Source: Mobilitalea sp.
GTDB lineage: Bacteria; Bacillota_A; Clostridia; Lachnospirales; Lachnospiraceae
Direction: 5' to 3'
Length of the DNA: 10,537 nucleotides
NCBI GenBank assembly: GCA_029974875.1
Contig: JARKQP010000669.1
Location: 1 to 10,537, forward strand
The first letter of the stretch is position 1, and the number at the start of each line of letters is the position of its first letter. Shown piece by piece: positions 4,889 through 10,537 of the stretch. The notes under the pieces are model-generated. The model saw only the letters and a list, made by a program, of their open reading frames with translations, was not told the DNA's origin and searched no databases. A program made the translations under genes and the position numbers.

Positions 4889-7330
4889 CTACAGCTTCCT
4901 AGAAATACTAATATAATTCACCTCATGAGGCTCCAGCTCCAAGGTCAAGCTGAGGGAATCATCACAATTGGCATAAAGCACCTCCTGCTTAGGAATACAA
5001 ATACTCTTATAATAATCCACCTCATTGGTCTGCATATTTAGCATCATATAAAGAAGCTCCTCCGGTGTGGAGTTGCCCCGCTCCAGGATATTGATAATCT
5101 CATCCAGGAAACTCCCATTGCTACGGTTTAGGATATGCTTCCTGATCTTATACCGTCCCGGAGGCAGCTGGGTTAATTCAAACTGGAGCGTAATCCTTTC
5201 CCCTGGCTCAAAGACGTTGTAGGTATTCTGGAAGCTGATCCGGTCCCGGCAGTTGATGCAAAAATACTTATTATAATGAGCATAATTATAAGCCAAAAGC
5301 TGATATTTATTATCATGCGAGGAAGTCATGATATAGTTAGAGCCCTGTGCAATCAAGTTATTGCCAAGCCTTGATAAAAATTCAACGGCAAAGTAGGAGG
5401 GCTTTTTAATGCCGTAGGTATCAATCAGCCCGACGCCGGATAATACGCTTGGCTGGTCGGAGGCATACTCATTGGAGATATCAGTGAAGATATAATAACC
5501 AAGGGCATCTGCCTCATTTAACAGCTCCAGGGCGTTCTTGCAGAGGAAGGCGGCCTGGAAGGAAGAGTTGGGCACGAATATCTCAGGCGATATATTGGAG
5601 TTAAAAACAGTAATATATACGGGAGGAGGATCAGGAAAATGCTGGTGAATGACCTCCTTAACCTGGGCCAATACCCTCCTGAACCTGGAGGGCTCTGGGG
5701 AGAGAATCCGGTAGGACAGCTGCCCTGCATCCTCGCTATAGGTATCAGGCTCATAGGGAAATAAATAGGCGGAGATAAACTCAGGAGTGATACTATGCTT
5801 CTGCAGCTCCTTCAGGATACAGACAAAGTTCTCCATATTTCCGCTGGTATTAAAGCCGGGTCCCCCAATCCTTGCAGAGGGCAGGTATTTTTGAATTACC
5901 TCAGAATAAGCCTTATAGCCCTTGACATATTCAGAGGGTGTTATTAATAACTCCAGGTTTTCGTTCTGTGGATACCATAGCTCGAATTTCCAATGGGATA
6001 CATGGTCAATCCCGAACCGGTTGATACTATGCTTTAATAGGGCATCCAAAGCCAGGGCATTTCTGATGACCTCCTCCAGCAGGGACTCATCGTTCTTTTG
6101 CTCCTTTGTACTGTCTTCTATATAGAAGATTTTTTCCGGCTTGCTGCCCAGCTCGATAAAGGGGTAGAGGTTGCATTTATTTAGAAAGCTTATAATGTCG
6201 TCAAAATTAGTAAAATTATAGACTGAGGAATTCGGTATCAAGGAAATAACCTTATCGGAAAAAACATTTTCAAACCGGGCATATTCAAACTTTAAGGAAT
6301 CCTGGCACTCAAGGACGATCTTATGGAAATTGTGGGACAGGATGTTGCGGGCAATTCCTACGTTAATAATCTTTAACCAGGGTGATTTCATATCCTTTTT
6401 TTCTGTCGTATTGATGATATTGCGGTGGATTGCGCCGTGGAGGTCAGGAGTCGTGGAATCCAAGTCAGGAGCCAGGTGCCCAAGGCTCGGCTCCATTGAA
6501 TCCGTGCCGTCACAGGAGGGTACAGGGTAGCTATTACTATGGGTCTGCCGGTATGCGGTCGGAGTCACGTTAAAAAACTCCTTAAAGGTCTTATTAAAGG
6601 AGGTGGTGCTGGCAAAGCCATTGTTAAATGCAATGGTAATAATGGAATGGTTCGTGTATTTCAGCTCCTCCATGGCATGCTCCATCCGGATCTTGTTTAA
6701 ATACTTATTAAAATTTAAGCCAAAATTCTGCTTAATGAATTTGGACAAGTACTGGGGCGTTAGGAACATATGATCAGCCAGTGTTTGGAGGTTCAAGGGC
6801 AGGGGATAATTCGTGTGGATATAATTTGCAATTTTATCAATGCGCTCGCTGTAAGTAGATTCACTAACCGAGGAGCCATTCTGGCTCCGGCTGACCAAAA
6901 AATTATCATTTAAATGATCCATCAGGGAATACAGCAGGGAACACATTTTCAGGAGGTTATCTTCCTTATTGTAATATACCACCATATCTGTCAGGATGTT
7001 CTTCAGGGCAAGATAATCATTTTTTCGTCCGATGGCTGAATTACAGACAACCTCATAGCCCGGTTTCACCATACTGTGAAAAAAATTAGCGGGAATACTT
7101 ATGTCAAGGACCGTGTTGTTCGTAATTGCCTCCACCTTATACTGGTAACAGGGATATAGCAGGATAATATCATCCTTTTTCAAAATATATTTTTCCCCGT
7201 TATCCTTGATGGATATAGAGCCCTTAATTACCATTTGCATCTGATAATGCTCCGGAACATAATGGCTGACCCTCTTAACATTCATCATGGTCACATTAAG
7301 AGTAGTTGCGAGATGGGAAAACAGATACAT
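4889..7330 (-). CDS. AraC regulator fused to a GH39-like module with degenerate active site
   Basis: An 813-residue two-part protein. Residues 22-85 form a cupin-like sensor (GSISIKDNGEKYILKKDDIILL). Residues 176-262 are the paired AraC HTH (LADHMFLTPQYLSKFIKQ, then NNGFASTTSFNKTFKEFFN). A 50-residue linker leads to a GH39 module from about 316: PFIELGSKP (390-398), HWKFELW (446-452), GGPGFN (489-494), FISAYLFPY (518-526), GYYIFTDIS (611-619), GLIDTYGIKKPS (634-645), and a C-terminal beta domain (about 710-813). The acid/base glutamate expected in the WNEP motif is P454, and the nucleophile expected in TEWNS is V575, so hydrolysis is unlikely. It is more likely a sugar-binding sensor-regulator. 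There is no signal peptide. GGAGG (7336-7340) sits 5 nt before ATG, and the gene follows its paralogue by 23 nt. Confidence 0.88.
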   Translation of the reverse strand: MYLFSHLATTLNVTMMNVKRVSHYVPEHYQMQMVIKGSISIKDNGEKYILKKDDIILLYPCYQYKVEAITNNTVLDISIPANFFHSMVKPGYEVVCNSAIGRKNDYLALKNILTDMVVYYNKEDNLLKMCSLLYSLMDHLNDNFLVSRSQNGSSVSESTYSERIDKIANYIHTNYPLPLNLQTLADHMFLTPQYLSKFIKQNFGLNFNKYLNKIRMEHAMEELKYTNHSIITIAFNNGFASTTSFNKTFKEFFNVTPTAYRQTHSNSYPVPSCDGTDSMEPSLGHLAPDLDSTTPDLHGAIHRNIINTTEKKDMKSPWLKIINVGIARNILSHNFHKIVLECQDSLKFEYARFENVFSDKVISLIPNSSVYNFTNFDDIISFLNKCNLYPFIELGSKPEKIFYIEDSTKEQKNDESLLEEVIRNALALDALLKHSINRFGIDHVSHWKFELWYPQNENLELLITPSEYVKGYKAYSEVIQKYLPSARIGGPGFNTSGNMENFVCILKELQKHSITPEFISAYLFPYEPDTYSEDAGQLSYRILSPEPSRFRRVLAQVKEVIHQHFPDPPPVYITVFNSNISPEIFVPNSSFQAAFLCKNALELLNEADALGYYIFTDISNEYASDQPSVLSGVGLIDTYGIKKPSYFAVEFLSRLGNNLIAQGSNYIMTSSHDNKYQLLAYNYAHYNKYFCINCRDRISFQNTYNVFEPGERITLQFELTQLPPGRYKIRKHILNRSNGSFLDEIINILERGNSTPEELLYMMLNMQTNEVDYYKSICIPKQEVLYANCDDSLSLTLELEPHEVNYISISRKL

Positions 7331-7353
7331 GTCTACCTCCGTTCTAAGCTAAA

Positions 7354-9777
7354 TCACTTAATCAATAAATCTATCTCTGTCAATATAATATCGTTCGCAT
7401 TCAAATGGCAGGATATGGACAGCAGATCCGTAACCTCTTTTTTATAGATCTTAAAGGCGGGTATGCTGATGCTTTTCAAATATTCAATATCCTGATCAGC
7501 TAAATTGCTGGGGGCATCTAGGCGCAGCCAGTCATTTAAAACATTGCCATGCTCATGGTCTATGATGCGCTGCCTTATAGTATAAGTGCCGGGAGGAATA
7601 TCCTTTAGCTGTATGGACAGATCAATAGGCGGCAGCACTTCAAAGGCAGAGGCCGGGAGGCGGAAGGACCGGTATCTGTTTATATCATCACAATACTCCT
7701 CATTATAATAGCAATAATGATAGGCCAAAATCTGAAATTTGTTATTTGAGTTGGAGGTAATAATATAATTATTATCCCTTGCAATGATACGGTCACCAAG
7801 TGCACTTAAAAAGGATAGGGCATGGTAGCTGGGCTTTTTGATACCGTCCCGGCTGATCAGGCCGTTGCCGCCGAAGAGGATATTCACCGCCTCCGCATAT
7901 TCCATGGAAAGGTCGGAAATCAGCCAATAGCCAAAGGAATCCAGGACAGAACAGTTCTCCAGGGTTTCCTTTATGATGAAGGCCGCCTGGTAGGTGGAAT
8001 CATTGATATAATTAGGGGAATACATGACGGAGCTGTATTCCGTAACAAAAAGCTTTGGCAGGTCTGTAAAATGCTTGTGAAGGAGCTGCCTGACGCTGTC
8101 AACTAGCTTTTTGTAAGCATTTTTATCCTTATTTAAGATGATCATGAGCTGGCCATTTTGGTCAAAGGGACCATCCTTCGGCTCGATATAAGGATATAGG
8201 TAGAAGGAAATAAAGTCCGGCTGGATATGGCTTTTGACGAATTCCTTTAGGATCCCATCCAGATAGTCCATCGAAAGAAAGGTATTAAAGCCCGGTCCCC
8301 CAACCTCTGCCTGGGGGATATGCTTCTTGATGGTTTCAGCGACAAACCGGAACCGTTTCATATAGTCGGCAGGGGCTTCAACAGAGGTCATAAAATCGCT
8401 GTATTCCCTCCACAGCTCAAATCTCCAGTTGGAAACCTCCTTAAAGCCATAGCGGTTAATACAGTTCACCAGGAATACGGGCAATAATTTCTCAAGCCTA
8501 TTGATGTACTGGTTTCCCTGGCGCTTCGAGGGAAGGGTATCTATCTCGTCCTTATAAATCGTAGGGGATTTACCGCCAAGCTCAAAATGGGGATGCATAT
8601 GGATGATCTGCATAAAATCCAAGATTCTGTAAATCTTGTTAAAGTTATAGTTAGTGGTATCCTCGGAGGAATAGATGTCAATCAGGTCCAAAATTCCCTG
8701 GATACGGCCATAGTTAAACTTAAGCTCACTTTGCAGCATGGTCAGGTGGCTCCGGAAGGAAGGGCGTTCAAAGTTGTTGCACAGCCCTAGATTAATCAAA
8801 TCCTTCCAGACAGGGCGAAAGGGTCTGTGCTTAGCCGCACTTGCGGAGGAGGTGACCGGAGTAGAGTTCTCCACCATGGAGTTTGAATAATTCGGAAGCC
8901 GTATGCTGTTGGTCAGAAAGTCCTTTGCCAAGGCATCCGTAATAGAGGCAGCCTCCTTGGAATCGGAGGGCGGCAGCTCCAGCAGCTTATCCTCCCTATA
9001 TTTTGCCGGGCTGACGCCGTATTTGCCCACAAAGGAATTCTGGAAGGAGGAGAGGTTTGGAAAGCCGCAGCTTAGGGCAATATAGTTTAAGCTATGGGTA
9101 GTATTATTCAGCAGTTCATAAGCGGCCTGGAGCCGGAGCTGGTTCAGGTAATCATAAAAGGTGACATTTAAGGACTGCTTCATTAACCGCTCCAGATATT
9201 GGGGTGTTAAGCTCATATAGCCGGCCAGATCCTGGAGGGAAATAGAATTCTGGTAATTCTTCTGCAGGTAGGAAAGGATCCGGTTAATTTTCCGCTGCTG
9301 CTTACTTATGGCCTCATCCTCCGGAACCGGGTGGATAAACTCGTTACCCAGGTAATGGAACAGCTGGAAGATATTCGATAACAGATAAAACCGGTTTTCC
9401 TGGAGGTCACTGTAATGGACAATGGCAGTTCCCGCCAGGTGCCTTCTCAGGGTCTTGTAATCATGCTCCTGATCAAGGATGGAATTGCAGATTAACCTCC
9501 CGTAATCTGACGAGAAGGTTTCCTTAAAGAAGACATAATCAAAGCTAAGCTCCAATATGAGGGCTGAGGTATCACTTTTTAAATGGTAATACTCATTTGG
9601 CTCCAAAAGGAGGACATCCTTATCTGACAGATAATAGCTATTGTCATCCCAGGCAATGACCGCGTCCCCGCTGAGCATGCAAAGAAAGGTGACTCCTTCC
9701 GACCGGTAATAAACAGGCTCAGTCACTTTATATATAATGGCGTTGCTATATTGTGAATTCGTAGTTAATTTATACAT
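7354..9777 (-). CDS. AraC regulator fused to a GH39 (beta-xylosidase-like) module with catalytic glutamates kept
   Basis: An 807-residue paralogue of the next gene in the same operon. Residues 20-90 form a cupin-like sensor (CMLSGDAVIAWDDNSYYLSD). Residues 176-262 are the two AraC HTHs (LAGYMSLTPQYLERLMKQ, then CGFPNLSSFQNSFVGKYG). A linker to about 320 precedes the GH39 module: HFELGGKSP (397-405), NWRFELWREY (450-459), GGPGFN (493-498), FISFYLYPY (522-530), LFVTEYSS (576-583), FGYWLISDLS (615-624), GIKKPSYHAL (645-654), and a C-terminal beta domain (715-807). E458 aligns with the acid/base glutamate and E580 with the nucleophile. Their 122-residue spacing is close to that known for GH39 xylosidases. 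A histidine usual in the F-x-S-x-H-x-YP motif is Y526. There is no signal peptide, so it is cytoplasmic. AGAGG lies 6 nt before ATG. Either an enzyme-regulator or a sensor. Confidence 0.9.
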   Translation of the reverse strand: MYKLTTNSQYSNAIIYKVTEPVYYRSEGVTFLCMLSGDAVIAWDDNSYYLSDKDVLLLEPNEYYHLKSDTSALILELSFDYVFFKETFSSDYGRLICNSILDQEHDYKTLRRHLAGTAIVHYSDLQENRFYLLSNIFQLFHYLGNEFIHPVPEDEAISKQQRKINRILSYLQKNYQNSISLQDLAGYMSLTPQYLERLMKQSLNVTFYDYLNQLRLQAAYELLNNTTHSLNYIALSCGFPNLSSFQNSFVGKYGVSPAKYREDKLLELPPSDSKEAASITDALAKDFLTNSIRLPNYSNSMVENSTPVTSSASAAKHRPFRPVWKDLINLGLCNNFERPSFRSHLTMLQSELKFNYGRIQGILDLIDIYSSEDTTNYNFNKIYRILDFMQIIHMHPHFELGGKSPTIYKDEIDTLPSKRQGNQYINRLEKLLPVFLVNCINRYGFKEVSNWRFELWREYSDFMTSVEAPADYMKRFRFVAETIKKHIPQAEVGGPGFNTFLSMDYLDGILKEFVKSHIQPDFISFYLYPYIEPKDGPFDQNGQLMIILNKDKNAYKKLVDSVRQLLHKHFTDLPKLFVTEYSSVMYSPNYINDSTYQAAFIIKETLENCSVLDSFGYWLISDLSMEYAEAVNILFGGNGLISRDGIKKPSYHALSFLSALGDRIIARDNNYIITSNSNNKFQILAYHYCYYNEEYCDDINRYRSFRLPASAFEVLPPIDLSIQLKDIPPGTYTIRQRIIDHEHGNVLNDWLRLDAPSNLADQDIEYLKSISIPAFKIYKKEVTDLLSISCHLNANDIILTEIDLLIK

Positions 9778-9829
9778 GGTTTACCTCTATACGTGCTTTT
9801 TAATGAATAAAATTATTTATTCTAAGTAT

Positions 9830-9858
9830 ATTATAGGTTGAAAATGTTAAGTTTACAA
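9830..9858 (-). promoter_or_regulatory. Sigma-A promoter of the AraC-GH39 operon
   Basis: On the minus strand TTGTAA (9853-9858) is followed after exactly 17 nt by a perfect TATAAT (9830-9835). Transcription would begin near 9823, leaving a leader of about 45 nt with AGAGG at 9784-9788. The -35 box is covered by the direct repeat described next, suggesting autoregulation. Confidence 0.7.
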
Positions 9859-9878
9859 TGAAAATATGAAACTTTTTG
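9839..9878. promoter_or_regulatory. Direct repeat TGAAAAT x2, 20 bp apart; candidate operator of the AraC-GH39 proteins
   Basis: TGAAAAT starts at 9839 and again at 9859. The full 20-base units agree at 12 of 20 positions (TGAAAATGTTAAGTTT versus TGAAAATATGAAACTT). A two-helical-turn offset is typical of AraC-type operators. The repeat overlaps the operon's own -35 region and lies about 100-135 nt upstream of the -10 of the divergent transporter gene. Related TGAAAAA (9908) and TAGAAAAT (9944) sequences lie between. The A+T-rich background makes chance repeats possible. Confidence 0.35.
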
Positions 9879-9975
9879 TAAGGATTGTCTATCCACTCCA
9901 TTAAAAATGAAAAAACATCTAGCTTAACAAGGTGAATTGCTTATAGAAAATGATGTATTGGGATTAGGGACATAT

Positions 9976-9981
9976 TATAAT
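9976..9981 (+). promoter_or_regulatory. -10 box of the solute-binding protein gene, lacking a -35
   Basis: A perfect TATAAT sits 28 nt before the start codon. Positions 16-18 nt upstream (around 9952-9958) read ATGTAT-like sequence with no resemblance to TTGACA. This is the usual look of a promoter that needs an activator, consistent with control by the divergent AraC-GH39 proteins. Confidence 0.55.
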
Positions 9982-10009
9982 GGGAGTATCAAATTTAAGG
10001 AGGATGTGT

Positions 10010-10537
10010 ATGAACAAAATTAAGAAACTTATAGCGATGTTATTAGTGCTATTAATGGCAGTATCAATGCTTGGGGCTTGCGGAAAATCCGAGGGGAGCA
10101 ATGAAGGTACGAATGATCCTGGAAAGGACGTTGCAGAAGACATCACTGATGCAGCAGGCGATACACAGGACGCAGAAGAACCGGAAGACATGGCTGAGGT
10201 TACCCTCATGGTAATGTCCCTGGGAGCTATGGGTGATGGTAAGGATGCGGTTGAAGAAGGCATCAATGCTATTACTGAGAAAGAGATTAACACCCACGTT
10301 ACATTACAGTATGTAGAAGTAGGTTCCTATTCACAGCAGCTTAACCTTGCGATCACAGGTAATGAGAAGGTGGACATCTGTTTAACAACTCCGATTCCTG
10401 CCTCCAGCTTTTCAGCTCTGATTGCGCAGAACCAGTTAATGCCTCTGAACGATCTTTTACCGAAGTATGCACCGGAAACTTTGGCAGAGGTTGGGGACTA
10501 CATCAAGGGTACTACCGTTAACGGTAATATCTATGCA
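10010..10537 (+). CDS. Sugar ABC transporter solute-binding lipoprotein (5' part, cut by window end)
   Basis: The first 176 codons are present and the frame is still open at the edge. The N-terminus is a lipoprotein signal: MNKIKK, a hydrophobic core (residues 7-20), then lipobox LGAC with lipidated C24. Residues 25-62 form an acidic, low-complexity tether. From about 63 the sequence (VTLMVMSLG... INAITEKEIN... YSQQLNLAITGNEKVDIC... LMPLNDLLPKYAP) matches the extracellular solute-binding family 1 pattern of clostridial carbohydrate importers, perhaps the long LplA/DUF3502-like type. AAGGAGG (9997-10003) is 6 nt upstream of ATG 10010; an in-frame ATG at 10004 abuts the ribosome site and is less likely. 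It would capture an oligosaccharide outside the membrane, and permease genes are expected beyond the window. The divergent AraC-GH39 pair is the probable regulator. Confidence 0.88.
   Translation, partial: MNKIKKLIAMLLVLLMAVSMLGACGKSEGSNEGTNDPGKDVAEDITDAAGDTQDAEEPEDMAEVTLMVMSLGAMGDGKDAVEEGINAITEKEINTHVTLQYVEVGSYSQQLNLAITGNEKVDICLTTPIPASSFSALIAQNQLMPLNDLLPKYAPETLAEVGDYIKGTTVNGNIYA

Noticed and set aside
9964..10293. 109-codon minus-strand open frame
   Set aside because: It is antisense to the solute-binding lipoprotein gene, which has a ribosome site, signal peptide and lipobox. The serine-rich translation is a by-product of the acidic linker codons.

Overview
The window looks like a low-GC Firmicutes chromosome, most likely a gut or plant-fibre Lachnospiraceae-type clostridium. 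This rests on AGGAGG ribosome sites before nearly every gene, sigma-A-like TATAAT boxes, a Lachnospiraceae-style lipoprotein signal peptide on the sugar-binding protein, PadR/HAAS (DUF1700-like) regulation, and oxygen-sensitive flavin/iron-sulfur redox genes. No rRNA, tRNA, CRISPR array, insertion sequence or phage gene was seen. All family assignments are by eye, without database searches.

Region 1 (1-3490) is a small redox locus under its own regulator. An AraC-family regulator (minus strand, GTG start at 905) diverges from a 507-residue FAD-binding reductase-like flavoprotein. One base after that gene comes a 63-residue monocluster ferredoxin. The shared control region holds two AGCAAT repeats exactly 21 bp apart, the expected spacing for an AraC-type operator. 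Downstream the operon decays into a frameshifted C-terminal remnant of a second flavoprotein (about 2852-3044) and the N-terminal third of an iron-sulfur flavodoxin (3136-3354, with in-frame sequence to 3438). A perfect 15-bp hairpin at 3458-3490 closes the region between convergent genes.

Region 2 (3508-4731) is a two-gene minus-strand unit: a HAAS-domain polytopic membrane protein followed, with a 16-nt overlap, by a PadR-family repressor. The usual order is the reverse.

Region 3 (4889-10537) is the most interesting part. Two tandem, cotranscribed paralogues of 807 and 813 residues each join an AraC-type cupin/HTH regulator to a full-length glycoside hydrolase family 39 (beta-xylosidase-like) module with its C-terminal beta domain. 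Neither has a signal peptide, so both should be cytoplasmic. The promoter-proximal copy keeps both expected catalytic glutamates (E458, E580). In the distal copy those positions are P454 and V575, so it looks like a catalytically dead sugar sensor. Divergent from them starts a solute-binding lipoprotein gene of a sugar ABC transporter, cut by the window end. Its promoter has a perfect -10 but no recognisable -35, as expected for an activator-dependent promoter. The pair plausibly senses imported xylo-oligosaccharides (or a related glycoside) and controls the transporter. That ligand and that control are inference; the domain layout and residue substitutions are read directly from the sequence.
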